Assembly: GCF_000514775.1 (NCBI RefSeq)
Contig: NZ_KI911468.1
Coordinates: forward strand, 30,445-94,444
From: Salinispora pacifica CNR114
GTDB lineage: Bacteria > Actinomycetota > Actinomycetes > Mycobacteriales > Micromonosporaceae
DNA length: 64,000 bases
Direction: 5' to 3'
Shown piece by piece: positions 9,027 to 17,171 of the stretch; position 1 is the first letter of the stretch, and each line of letters starts with the position of its first letter. The notes under the pieces are model-generated. The model had not been told where the DNA came from. It saw nothing but the letters and a program-made list of their open reading frames with translations, and searched no databases. A program made the translations under genes and the position numbers.

Positions 9027-9806
9027 TTAGATCTCGTCGAGCAGGTCGGCCACCGAGTTCACGATCCGCGACGGCCGGTACGGGTAGCGCTCGGCCTCCG
9101 TCCGGCTGCTGATGCCGGTGAGTACCAGGATCGTCTCCAACCCCGCCTCCAGCCCGCAGAGAATGTCGGTGTCCATCCGGTCGCCGATCATCGCCGTTGA
9201 CTCGGAGTGCGCGTCAATCGTGTTCAACGCCGACCGCATCATCATCGGGTTCGGCTTCCCGACGAAGTACGGCTCCACGCCTGTCGCCTTCGACACCATC
9301 GCGGCCACCGAACCGGCGGCGGGCAGCGCGCCCTCCATCGACGGCCCGGTCACGTCCGGGTTCGTGCAGATGAAGCGGGCCCCATCGTTGATCAGCCGGA
9401 TCGCCTTGGTGATCGCCTCGAAGCTGTAGGTACGGGTCTCCCCCAACACCACGTAGTCGGGCGCGAAGTCGCTGAGCACGTAGCCGACCGCGTGCAGCGC
9501 CGTGGTCAGCCCGGCCTCCCCGATCACGTACGCGGTGCCACCCGGCCGCTGATCGGCCAGGAACTGCGCGGTGGCCAACGCGGACGACCAGATCGCGGAC
9601 TCCGGCACGTCCAGCCCCATCCGAACCAACCGGGCCTGTAGATCGCGCGGCGTGTAGATGGAGTTGTTGGTCAACACCAGGAACGGCCGGCCGGAGGAGC
9701 GCAGTCGGGCGATGAACTCCGGCGCGCCGGGCACCGGCTGCCCCTCGTGCACCAGCACCCCGTCCATGTCGGTGAGCCAGCTCTGGACAGGCTTGCGATC
9801 ATTCAT
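9027..9806 (-). CDS. HAD-IIA family sugar-phosphatase (NagD-like)
   Basis: A 259-aa cytoplasmic HAD hydrolase of the NagD/4-nitrophenylphosphatase type. Motif I is TDMDGVL (about residues 12-18, with the nucleophile Asp). Motif II is VLTNNS. The C-terminal motif GDRMDTDI holds the Mg-binding acidic residues, and the VGKPNPMMM stretch carries the motif III lysine. The C2 cap lies between. The exact substrate is unknown. The ATG at 9806 matches the family start. Confidence 0.9.
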   Translation of the reverse strand: MNDRKPVQSWLTDMDGVLVHEGQPVPGAPEFIARLRSSGRPFLVLTNNSIYTPRDLQARLVRMGLDVPESAIWSSALATAQFLADQRPGGTAYVIGEAGLTTALHAVGYVLSDFAPDYVVLGETRTYSFEAITKAIRLINDGARFICTNPDVTGPSMEGALPAAGSVAAMVSKATGVEPYFVGKPNPMMMRSALNTIDAHSESTAMIGDRMDTDILCGLEAGLETILVLTGISSRTEAERYPYRPSRIVNSVADLLDEI

Positions 9807-9838
9807 CTCGGATCCCTGGTGTCGGGCCGCCGAAGCGG

Positions 9839-10870
9839 TCAGGAGGGGCGGCGGGCCGGAACGCAGCAGACTGTCGGGCAGGTATCCCACATCGGCAGGT
9901 CGCCGAGGCGCCGGCGCAGCGTCGCGCCAGCCGGATCGGTGCGCTCCCGGACCAGTTCGCGCACCATCGCCACGAACCGGGAATCGGTGCCCGGCGTGGC
10001 GGCCCGGACGAAGTCCAGGCCGAGCTGCTTGGCGGTCTCCCGGGCTTCGGTGTCCAGGTCCCACACCACCTCAAGGTGGTCGGAGACGAACCCGATCGGG
10101 CTGACCACCACCCCGGTGACGCCCTGCCCGGGCAGCTCGGCGAGGTGGTCGTTGACGTCCGGCTCCAGCCAGGGTACCTGCGGGGGCCCGGAACGACTCT
10201 GCCATACCAGGTCGTAGGCCAGGTCGGGGGCAGCGGCGGCGTGCACCAACCGAGCGGTCTCCGCCAACTGGGCCTCGTACCGGCCGCCGTGCGGGCCGGC
10301 CGCTGCCGCCGCGGCGGTGGGGACCGAGTGGGCGGTGAAGACGATCCGGGTGCTGTCCCGCCGTGCCGGGTCCAGCTGGGCCAACGCCGTGCGCACCGCA
10401 TCGACGTGCGGCTCGACGAACCCGGGGTGGTCCCAGAACTGACGGAGCTTCTCGATCACCGGAGCGTCCGCGCCGACCGCCGCCCTCGCGGCGGCGATGT
10501 CCTCCTGGTACTGCCGGCAGGAGGAGTAGCCGCCGAGGGCGCTGGTCACGAAGGCCAGGGCCCGCTCGACCCCGTCGTCGCGCATCTGCGCCACGGTGTC
10601 GGCGAGCATCGGGTCCCAGTTCCGGTTGCCCCAGTAGACCGGCAGGTCAACACCGTTGGCGGCGAAGTCGTCCCGAATCGCGGCGAGTAGTTCCCGACAC
10701 TGCTGATTGATCGGCGACACCCCGCCGAAGTGCTGGTAGTGCTCGGCGACCTCGGCCAGCCGCTCCGGCGGCACACCCCGGCCCCGGGTCACGTTCTGCA
10801 GGAACGGCATTACGTCCTCGGGCCGCTCGGGCCCGCCGAAAGAAACCAGCACCACCGCGTCGTACGCCAT
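9839..10870 (-). CDS. hemH: Ferrochelatase / coproporphyrin ferrochelatase
   Basis: A 343-aa class II chelatase that inserts Fe2+ into the porphyrin ring in haem synthesis; in actinobacteria the substrate is coproporphyrin III. The N-terminus MAYDAVVLVSFGGPERPEDV and the FTAHSVP motif with its metal-binding His are clear. C-terminal cysteines (WDTCPTVCC) together with an internal YSSC match the [2Fe-2S] ligands known for actinobacterial enzymes. The ATG at 10870 is the natural start. It lies 32 bp upstream of the NagD-like gene on the same strand. Confidence 0.94.
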   Translation of the reverse strand: MAYDAVVLVSFGGPERPEDVMPFLQNVTRGRGVPPERLAEVAEHYQHFGGVSPINQQCRELLAAIRDDFAANGVDLPVYWGNRNWDPMLADTVAQMRDDGVERALAFVTSALGGYSSCRQYQEDIAAARAAVGADAPVIEKLRQFWDHPGFVEPHVDAVRTALAQLDPARRDSTRIVFTAHSVPTAAAAAAGPHGGRYEAQLAETARLVHAAAAPDLAYDLVWQSRSGPPQVPWLEPDVNDHLAELPGQGVTGVVVSPIGFVSDHLEVVWDLDTEARETAKQLGLDFVRAATPGTDSRFVAMVRELVRERTDPAGATLRRRLGDLPMWDTCPTVCCVPARRPS

Positions 10871-10905
10871 GGCCCCATTCTTCCCCGGTGGCTCGGTAAC
10901 CAGAC

Positions 10906-10939
10906 GACGGCCCCCGCGGCGTAGCCCGCGGGGGCCGTC
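10906..10939 (-). terminator. Hairpin terminator after fabI
   Basis: A perfect 14-bp stem (GACGGCCCCCGCGG with its complement) closes a 6-nt loop between the end of fabI and the start of hemH. It likely ends the fabG-fabI transcript, although there is no long T-run, as is common in actinomycetes. Confidence 0.7.
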
Positions 10940-10946
10940 GGCCAGG

Positions 10947-11714
10947 TCAGGCGCCGATCGCGTGGTAGCCGCCATCGACGTGGACGATCTCGCCGGTGGT
11001 CGCCGGAAACCAGTCGGAGAGCAGCGCCAGGCAGGCCCGGGCGGCCGGCTCGGAGTCGGTGAGGTTCCAGCCCAACGGCGCGCGCACCGACCAGGCGTCC
11101 TCAAACTGCTCGAAGCCGGGGATCGACTTCGCGGCGACGGTACGCAGTGGCCCGGCCGCGACCAGGTTGCTGCGGATGCCCTTCGGGCCCAGGTGCAGCG
11201 CCAGGTAGCGGCTGGCGGATTCGAGGCCGGCCTTGGCCACGCCCATCCAGTCGTAGACCGGCCACGCCTTGGTGGCGTCGAAGGTGAGCCCGACCACCGA
11301 GCTTCCCGGGGCCATCAGCGGCAGCGCCGCGGTGGCGAGGGCCTGGTACGAGTAGGTCGAGACGTGCACGGCCGTCGCGACGTCCTCCCACGGCGCGTCG
11401 AGGAAGCCGCCGCCGAGGCAGCTCTGCGGGGCGAAGCCGATGGAGTGGACGATCCCGTCGAGGCCGTCGACGTGCTCCCGGACCTGGTCACCGAGCCCGG
11501 CGAGGTGGTCACGGTTGGTCACGTCCAGTTCGATTACCGGGGCTGGCTCGGGTAGCCGCTTGGCGATCCGCTCGACCAGGGAGAGCCGACCGTAGCCGGT
11601 GAGTACCACCTGTGCGCCGTTCTCCTGCGCGAGCCGCGCCACCGAGAAGGCGATCGAGGCGTCGGTGATGACGCCGGTGACCAGCAGCCGTTTACCGGCG
11701 AGCAGTCCTGACAT
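10947..11714 (-). CDS. fabI: Enoyl-[acyl-carrier-protein] reductase (InhA-type)
   Basis: A 255-aa NADH-dependent SDR enzyme that carries out the last reduction in each FAS-II cycle. The N-terminus LLAGKRLLVTGVITDASIAF is the FabI/InhA cofactor-binding signature. SIGFAP and the catalytic Tyr/Lys stretch YDWMGVAKAG (about residues 155-164) are present. It lies 14 bp downstream of fabG, as in the mycobacterial fabG1-inhA operon. Confidence 0.95.
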   Translation of the reverse strand: MSGLLAGKRLLVTGVITDASIAFSVARLAQENGAQVVLTGYGRLSLVERIAKRLPEPAPVIELDVTNRDHLAGLGDQVREHVDGLDGIVHSIGFAPQSCLGGGFLDAPWEDVATAVHVSTYSYQALATAALPLMAPGSSVVGLTFDATKAWPVYDWMGVAKAGLESASRYLALHLGPKGIRSNLVAAGPLRTVAAKSIPGFEQFEDAWSVRAPLGWNLTDSEPAARACLALLSDWFPATTGEIVHVDGGYHAIGA

Positions 11715-11728
11715 GTCGATGTCTCCTC

Positions 11729-12466
11729 TCAGTGCCCCATGCCGAGGCCACCGTCGACCGGGATGACCGCGCCGCTGATGTAGCCGGCGGAGTCCCCCGC
11801 CAGCCAGGTGACGGCGCCGGCCACCTCGTCCGTGGCGGCGAAGCGGCCCGCCGGGATGGCCTTGCGGTACTCGGTCTTGCGGTCCTCGGGTAGCGCGGCG
11901 GTCATGTCGGTTTCGACGTAGCCGGGTGCCACCACGTTCGCGGTGATGTTGCGACTCCCCAGCTCTCGCGTGATGGAGCGGGCGACGCCGACCAGGCCGG
12001 CCTTACTGGCGGCGTAGTTGACCTGGCCCGGGCTGCCGTAGAGCCCGACCACCGACGAAATGAAGATCATCCGTCCCCAGCGCGCCCGGAGCATCTTGGT
12101 CGAGGCGCGCTTGGCGCAGCGGAACGCGCCGGTCAGGTTGGTGTCCAGCACCCCGGTGAACTGTTCTTCGGACATGCGCAGCAGCAGCGTGTCATCGGTG
12201 ATGCCGGCGTTGGCCACCAGCACCTCGACCGGGCCGAGCTCCGCCTCGACGGCGGTGAACGCCGCGTCCACCGAGTCGGAATCCGTCACGTCGCAGCGGA
12301 CGCCGAAGAGGCGGCCGGCGTCGGTCCCCGGGTCGGCCGCGTCGGCGCCGGGCGCCGTCCCGCTCCGGTAGGTCACCGCCACCTGGTCACCCTGCTTGAC
12401 GAAGGCCTGAGCGATCGCCAGACCAATACCGCGGTTACCCCCGGTCACCAACACGGTACGGGCCAC
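11729..12466 (-). CDS. fabG: 3-oxoacyl-[acyl-carrier-protein] reductase
   Basis: A 245-aa SDR enzyme that reduces beta-ketoacyl-ACP with NADPH in fatty acid synthesis. It shows the TGGNRGIG cofactor motif at residues 8-15, NAGIT, and the Ser/Tyr/Lys catalytic set (SSVVG, YAASKAG). It is first in an operon with fabI. It is housekeeping and unrelated to the polyketide megasynthase further right. Confidence 0.95.
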   Translation of the reverse strand: MARTVLVTGGNRGIGLAIAQAFVKQGDQVAVTYRSGTAPGADAADPGTDAGRLFGVRCDVTDSDSVDAAFTAVEAELGPVEVLVANAGITDDTLLLRMSEEQFTGVLDTNLTGAFRCAKRASTKMLRARWGRMIFISSVVGLYGSPGQVNYAASKAGLVGVARSITRELGSRNITANVVAPGYVETDMTAALPEDRKTEYRKAIPAGRFAATDEVAGAVTWLAGDSAGYISGAVIPVDGGLGMGH

Positions 12467-12668
12467 GATTCCCCCTCAGCTCGGAAGATCTCCACGTCGC
12501 GTCGGAGCCTAGGGGTTACCGGCAGGTAAGCGCTAACGCGCCACGGCGCCGGCCGCCACCGACAAGGCGAAACCACCGCAACCACCCGGCGACCGTCACC
12601 CCGCCCCGGCCCACTTCGATGCCCCACCGACCAGGGTGTACGATGGCGCCGTTTTGCGAGCTCGCCCG

Positions 12669-12741
12669 ACGACTCGCAGCCCCTGGGCCCCGCCAACCGC
12701 TGGAGGTGATCGCTGTGCGAGATAGCGATCCTCCGAGTCGT
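12669..12741 (+). ncRNA. Candidate structured RNA leader
   Basis: An outer stem pairs ACGACTCG (12669-12676) with CGAGTCGT (12734-12741). Inside it, GATCGCT (12708-12714) pairs with AGCGATC (12724-12730). This inner stem extends through GGAG/CTCC, which buries the Shine-Dalgarno GGAGG (12702-12706) while the GTG at 12715 sits in the 9-nt loop. A TACGAT -10-like hexamer lies at 12639-12644. It could be a translation-control element or an attenuator leader; no known class is recognised. Confidence 0.4.
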
Positions 12742-12768
12742 GGCCGGGCCGACCGTCAGCCCCGCTGA
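12715..12768 (+). CDS. Possible 17-residue leader peptide
   Basis: GTG-started ORF encoding VRDSDPPSRGRADRQPR. GGAGG lies 8 nt upstream and is sequestered in the hairpin described above. The arginine- and proline-rich composition is compatible with a leader peptide. No larger gene follows directly on this strand, so its target is unclear. Confidence 0.3.
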   Translation: MRDSDPPSRGRADRQPR

Positions 12769-12942
12769 GTCCCATAAGCACGGCTGACAGACCCGCTCCC
12801 GCACGCCACCGGACGCCGGCCCACCGCCGGACCGAGCACCGGTGGACGATCGGAGCTGCCGGCCACGACTTTGTGTGCGCGTTCTGACCACCCTCCCGCG
12901 GGCCTCGACGCCCGCGCCCAGTCGCCACCGGAGCCAACTCCC

Positions 12943-13029
12943 ATGAGCCGTTACGTCGCCCCCCTGGGCTTCACCCTGGCCGCGGTCTGGGTGGCCGTCC
13001 TCTTCGTCCTGGCCGGCGGTGGTCACTGA
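12943..13029 (+). CDS. Possible 28-residue single-helix membrane peptide
   Basis: The ATG ORF MSRYVAPLGFTLAAVWVAVL (then FVLAGGGH) is almost entirely one hydrophobic helix with a short basic start. A weak GGAG lies 8 nt upstream. It lies downstream of the structured-RNA candidate in a ~600-bp stretch with no other gene. Its function is unknown; conservation in related genomes would decide. Confidence 0.4.
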   Translation: MSRYVAPLGFTLAAVWVAVLFVLAGGGH

Positions 13030-13074
13030 CCGCCACCGAATCCCCGTTTGTTCCGGACCCCGCCAGCGACGGCC

Positions 13075-14025
13075 TCAGACAATCCGGGACGACCACAACA
13101 GACTGGTCGCCCCGGCGCAGAGCGCCAGCAGCAGCGCCACCCCGGCGTACCACTGGGTGACCTCGCGCGGTTCGGTCCGGAATCCGATTGACGAGCCCAT
13201 GCCCTGGTAGACCTGCTTCAGCTCGCGCACCGAGGCCGCCTCGTAGAAGTACCCGTCGGTCGTCGCCGCCAGATCCGCCAGGGCGAGCCGATCCACCGGC
13301 ACCCGTTGGCGTTGGCCCCCGATGTCGACCTGGCCGCCGTCGGTCCCGAAGGCGATAGTGGAGACGGCGACATTCGCGGCCTGTGCCGCCGCGGCGGCCT
13401 CCTCCACCGACCGACCCGACGTGCGATAACCGTCGGAGAGCAACACGATCCGGGCCGGCGGAATCCCCGCCGCGCCGTCAGCCGGCACCGAACGGATCGC
13501 CTCCAGACAGGTGAAGACCGCCTCCCCCGTCGCCGTCGACTCGGCCAGCGCCAAGCCGTTGACGGCGGTGACCACGGCCTGTCGGTCCTTCGTCGGCGGC
13601 ACCAGCAGGTTGGCCGCCTTCGCGAACGAGACCAGCCCCAGGTTGTAGCTGGCCGGCAGTTCGGCGATGAACTGCTGTGCCGCCTCCTGGGCCGCCGCCA
13701 GCCGGTTCGGAGCCACATCGTCGGCCTGCATGGACAGGGAGACGTCGACAGCGAGCATGATGGTGGCCCGTTCCAGGGGCTGCCGGGTGTCGATCGACGG
13801 CCGGGCCAGCGCCGTGGCGAGCACCAGCAGACAGAGGAGGAACGCGGTCGCCGGTACGTGCCGACGCCACCCGAGGCCCTTCGGCGCGATCGTACGCAGC
13901 AGCTCCACATTCGTGAACCGCAGCGCGTACGCCCGGCGGTGCAGCTGCCGCCACACGTACAGCCCGGCGAGGACGAACACCGGGAGCACGGCCAGGAGCC
14001 ACCACGGCTGTAGAAAACGAATCAT
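13075..14025 (-). CDS. VWA-domain membrane protein (BatA-like)
   Basis: A 316-aa protein. The N-terminal pair of membrane helices (BatA type, residues ~5-75) is followed by a von Willebrand factor A domain with the MIDAS motif DVSLS around residue 94. A final helix near residue 300 ends the protein. It is encoded last in a MoxR-DUF58-VWA operon. Such operons act as ATPase-linked chaperone/assembly systems at the membrane in stress responses. Its ATG overlaps the DUF58 stop by 4 bp. Confidence 0.9.
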   Translation of the reverse strand: MIRFLQPWWLLAVLPVFVLAGLYVWRQLHRRAYALRFTNVELLRTIAPKGLGWRRHVPATAFLLCLLVLATALARPSIDTRQPLERATIMLAVDVSLSMQADDVAPNRLAAAQEAAQQFIAELPASYNLGLVSFAKAANLLVPPTKDRQAVVTAVNGLALAESTATGEAVFTCLEAIRSVPADGAAGIPPARIVLLSDGYRTSGRSVEEAAAAAQAANVAVSTIAFGTDGGQVDIGGQRQRVPVDRLALADLAATTDGYFYEAASVRELKQVYQGMGSSIGFRTEPREVTQWYAGVALLLALCAGATSLLWSSRIV

Positions 14026-15041
14026 CGTGTCGTCCCCCGGGTGCGGGTGTGCCGCTGCGCGGCGACGAAGCGCACCATGTCCAGCAGCCAGTCTCGGTCA
14101 GTACGCAGTCTCAGGTGGGCAGCGCCCCCGGCGCGGAGCGCCGCGGCGATCTCCGCGCGCTGGGCGGCAGCGGCCTCGGCGTAGCGGTGGCGCAGCCGCG
14201 GGTCGCCCGTCCGTACCTCATGCAGTTCGCCGGTCTCCGGGTCAACCACCGGCAGAACGCCCACGTCGGGCAGTTCCAGCTCCCGCGGATCGAGTACCTC
14301 GATGGCCAGCACGTCGTGGCGCACCCGCAGCTTGCGCAGCGGCCGGGCCCACTGGGCCGGTGGCGCCAGGAAGTCGGAGATGATGACCGCCACACCACGC
14401 CGCCGCGGCGGCCGGTTCAACCGGTCAACCAGGGCACCGAGGTCGCCACGGCCAGGCCGGATCTCGGTGCCGGCGACGGCCCGGACCAGGGCCTGCACCT
14501 CCCGGCGCCCGGAGCGGGCGGGCAGTTGGGTAAACCGGCCGGGCCCGGCCGTCGGCGCATCCCGACCGGCGGCGGCCGGCTCGCTCCCGGTGCCGATCAC
14601 CGCGCCGATCCGGTTGCCGCCCCGGCTGGTCAGGTGTGCCAACGCCGCGGCGGCGGCCACCACCACGTCCCGCTTGAGCCAGCGGCCGGTGCCGAAGTCG
14701 AGGCTGGCCGAGAGGTCCACCGCAAGCCACGTCTCCAGTTCCCGGTCCGCCACCGTGCGCCGCACGTGCGGCATCGTGGTACGCGCCGTGACGGGCCAGT
14801 CCATCCGCCGCACGTCGTCGCCCGGGCGGTATTCACGCGAGTCCCCCGCCTCGCTCCCCGGGCCGGGTAGCAGGCCAACGTAGTCACCTTGGAGCAGACC
14901 GTCGAGCTTGCGGGTGACGAGCAGGTGCAGCCGGGACAACGTGGCCTCGGTGCGCCTACCGGCGGTGGGATCGACGGAGTCGCGGCCGGTCGCGTCGGTT
15001 GGCCGACCGGCGGGTGGGATCACGACTGCTGCCCAGGCCAC
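14022..15041 (-). CDS. DUF58 domain protein
   Basis: A protein of up to 339 aa from the GTG at 15041. It carries the DUF58 signature SREYRPGDDVRRMDWPV around residues 68-84 and a VWA-like fold after it. It is the standard middle partner of MoxR and VWA proteins and probably helps assemble or activate membrane complexes. The exact start is uncertain: a downstream GTG before DPTAGRRTEATLSRLHLL would remove ~22 residues and the overlap with moxR. Confidence 0.88.
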   Translation of the reverse strand: MAWAAVVIPPAGRPTDATGRDSVDPTAGRRTEATLSRLHLLVTRKLDGLLQGDYVGLLPGPGSEAGDSREYRPGDDVRRMDWPVTARTTMPHVRRTVADRELETWLAVDLSASLDFGTGRWLKRDVVVAAAAALAHLTSRGGNRIGAVIGTGSEPAAAGRDAPTAGPGRFTQLPARSGRREVQALVRAVAGTEIRPGRGDLGALVDRLNRPPRRRGVAVIISDFLAPPAQWARPLRKLRVRHDVLAIEVLDPRELELPDVGVLPVVDPETGELHEVRTGDPRLRHRYAEAAAAQRAEIAAALRAGGAAHLRLRTDRDWLLDMVRFVAAQRHTRTRGTTR

Positions 15042-16135
15042 CCGGCGCCGGGTGGCACGGCCGGGGCTGGGTTGGCCTGCTGGCGCGGCGCCACCGTGGG
15101 CAGTGGGATCGTCGCCATCACCCGGCCGACGACGTGGTCGGCCGGCACCTCGTCGGCCAGCGCGTCGTAGCTCAGCACCAGCCGGTGCCGCAGGATGTCG
15201 GGCGCGATGTCCTGCACGTCCTGGGGTAGCGCGTAGTCCCGACCGCGTAGCAGCGCCAGGGCCCGGGTCGCGCGGACCAGGCCGAGCGAGGCCCGCGGGC
15301 TCGCCCCGTACTGGATGTGCTGGGCGACGTCGGGCATGCCGTGCTCGGCGGGGGTCCGGGTGGCCAGCACCAGCCGGACCGCGTAGTCGACCAGGGCATT
15401 GTGCACGAAGACCTGGTCCGCCTTACGCTGCAGCGCGACCAGGTCGGCGGTGGTGAACACCGGGGCGGGTTCCGGCGGTGTCACGCCCATCCGGTACACG
15501 ATCTCCCGCTCCTCGGCGGCTGTCGGGTAGCCGACGACGATCTTCATGAGAAACCGGTCCCGCTGCGCCTCCGGCAGCGGGTAGACACCCTCCTGCTCGA
15601 TCGGGTTCTGGGTGGCCATCACGAGGAACGGATCCGGCACCCGGTGCGTCTCGCCACCGATCGAGACCTGCCGCTCACTCATCACCTCCAGGAGCGCCGA
15701 CTGCACCTTCGCGGGCGCCCGGTTGATCTCGTCGGCGAGCAGGAAGTTGACGAACACCGGTCCCAGTTCGACATCGAACTTCTCGCTCGACTGTCGGTAG
15801 ATCCGGGTACCCATGATGTCCGCCGGCACCAGGTCCGGCGTGAACTGCACCCGACCGAACGATCCACCGACCACCGTGGCGAGAGTGTCCACGGCGAGCG
15901 TCTTCGCCACCCCCGGCACCCCCTCCAGCAGGCAGTGCCCCCGCGCCAGCAGCGCGACGACCATCCGCTCAATCATCCGGTCCTGCCCGACGATCACCCG
16001 CTTGACCTCGAACAGCGCCTGTTCCAGCAGGGTGGCGTCCGCGGCCGGAGTGCTCTGCGCGGCCGGAGTGCTCTGCGCGGCCGGCGGGTTCGACCCGTCG
16101 GGGGTCCTGGCGTCGGGCGTGCTCGGCTGGGCCAC
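15020..16135 (-). CDS. MoxR-family AAA+ ATPase
   Basis: A 371-aa AAA+ ATPase. Walker A is GVPGVAKT, Walker B is FLLADEINRAPAK, and sensor 1 is MATQNP. It is first in the MoxR-DUF58-VWA operon and is proposed to be a chaperone-like ATPase. The GTG at 16135 has GGAGG 4 nt upstream; an in-frame start further upstream (16189) lacks support. A short Pro/Ala/Ser-rich N-terminus contains a duplicated AAQSTP segment. Confidence 0.92.
   Translation of the reverse strand: MAQPSTPDARTPDGSNPPAAQSTPAAQSTPAADATLLEQALFEVKRVIVGQDRMIERMVVALLARGHCLLEGVPGVAKTLAVDTLATVVGGSFGRVQFTPDLVPADIMGTRIYRQSSEKFDVELGPVFVNFLLADEINRAPAKVQSALLEVMSERQVSIGGETHRVPDPFLVMATQNPIEQEGVYPLPEAQRDRFLMKIVVGYPTAAEEREIVYRMGVTPPEPAPVFTTADLVALQRKADQVFVHNALVDYAVRLVLATRTPAEHGMPDVAQHIQYGASPRASLGLVRATRALALLRGRDYALPQDVQDIAPDILRHRLVLSYDALADEVPADHVVGRVMATIPLPTVAPRQQANPAPAVPPGAGWPGQQS
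16041..16084. repeat. 18-bp tandem repeat inside the MoxR gene
   Basis: The 18-mer GCGGCCGGAGTGCTCTGC is present twice exactly (16041-16058, 16059-16076) and begins a third time. It is in frame and duplicates the AAQSTP residues of the MoxR N-terminal extension. Confidence 0.8.
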
Positions 16136-16375
16136 CGGTCCTCCACAGCATGATCGGTACTCGGGCGTGGTGCGGTACAAGACTGACATGATCGGTGGTG
16201 GTACGCCGCAGCGCGAACCCCGTTTCCCGCCCCGCGGTCCGATCCATCGAACTCGCCAGCAGCGGGGTGGACAGCGATCGGTACGGGACGTGTACGATTC
16301 ACCCGTCGCCGGGCGGCTCCCCCCGTGGCCGCCCGGCGCTCAAACTCCTCCGCGAGCCCGCCTAGACTGGCGGGA

Positions 16376-16600
16376 ATGGATAACCCCGCAACCCCCGCCC
16401 TGGTCTGCTCAGCGCGTGGCTGTGCAGCCCCCGCCCAGTGGGCGCTGCGGTGGAACAACCCCCGGCTACACGACGCGGCGCGACGTAAGACCTGGCTCGC
16501 CTGTCCTGAGCACCGGGTGACGCTCGGCGACTTCCTCGACGCCCGGGGCTTCCTCCGCGAGGTTGTTCCGACGGCCGAATCGCCTACTCTCGACTCGTGA
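16376..16600 (+). CDS. Small conserved zinc-finger-like protein
   Basis: A 74-aa protein beginning MDNPATPALVCSARGC. Two cysteine/histidine clusters (CSARGC near residue 11 and CPEHR near residue 47) could bind one zinc ion. The intervening QWALRWNNPRLH is well conserved in such small actinobacterial proteins to my recollection. Its function is unknown. It is divergent from moxR and 22 bp upstream of the PH-domain pair, so possibly co-transcribed. Confidence 0.75.
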   Translation: MDNPATPALVCSARGCAAPAQWALRWNNPRLHDAARRKTWLACPEHRVTLGDFLDARGFLREVVPTAESPTLDS

Positions 16601-16622
16601 GCACGTACAACGGAACCGCACG

Positions 16623-17171
16623 GTGACCGGCGACGGCCCGGCCGGGCTCCCGCCCGCTGCCCCACCCCCGACCGGCCCACCCCCCGGTCCGCTGGAACCC
16701 TGGCCAGAAACCGTCCGCTGGCAGGCTGTCTCCACCGACCTGATCTGGGTTGAGCTGCTGCGACTGGCCGTGCTGATCGTCATCCTGCTGGCCGGGCTGG
16801 CGGTGGGGTGGGCAGTCAGCGGCCAGGGGGCGTTCGGGGTGGCCCTCGCCGGGGTGCTCCTCCTGACCGCGCTACGGACGGTCACCGTCATCCGGGCCGT
16901 ACGCGCGTGGGGGTACGCCGAACGCGAAGATGACCTTCTGGTCCGACACGGTCTGCTGGTGCGCCGGCTGACCATCGTCCCGTACTCGCGGATGCAGTTC
17001 GTTGATGTCAGCGCCGGCCCGCTGGAGCGGGCCTTCAGCCTGGCTACCGTCCAACTGCACACGGCGGCGGCGGCCACCGACGCCCGGGTGCCGGGGCTAC
17101 GCCCGGCGGAGGCGTCCCGTCTCCGCGACCGCCTCACCGCGCTCGGCCGCGACCGGGCGGAGGGCCTGTGA
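16623..17171 (+). CDS. Bacterial PH-domain (DUF304) membrane protein
   Basis: A 182-aa protein with a Pro-rich start, two membrane helices (about residues 40-85) and one bPH2 domain containing VRHGLLVRRLTIVPYSRMQFV. It resembles the YdbS family of membrane proteins. The GTG at 16623 is the first sensible start after the upstream gene. Its end overlaps the next PH-domain gene by 4 bp, making a two-gene unit. Confidence 0.85.
   Translation: MTGDGPAGLPPAAPPPTGPPPGPLEPWPETVRWQAVSTDLIWVELLRLAVLIVILLAGLAVGWAVSGQGAFGVALAGVLLLTALRTVTVIRAVRAWGYAEREDDLLVRHGLLVRRLTIVPYSRMQFVDVSAGPLERAFSLATVQLHTAAAATDARVPGLRPAEASRLRDRLTALGRDRAEGL

Noticed and set aside
10947..12466. fabG-fabI as part of the polyketide pathway
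   Set aside because: They match the conserved mycobacterial-type FAS-II operon and lie 38 kb from the megasynthase.
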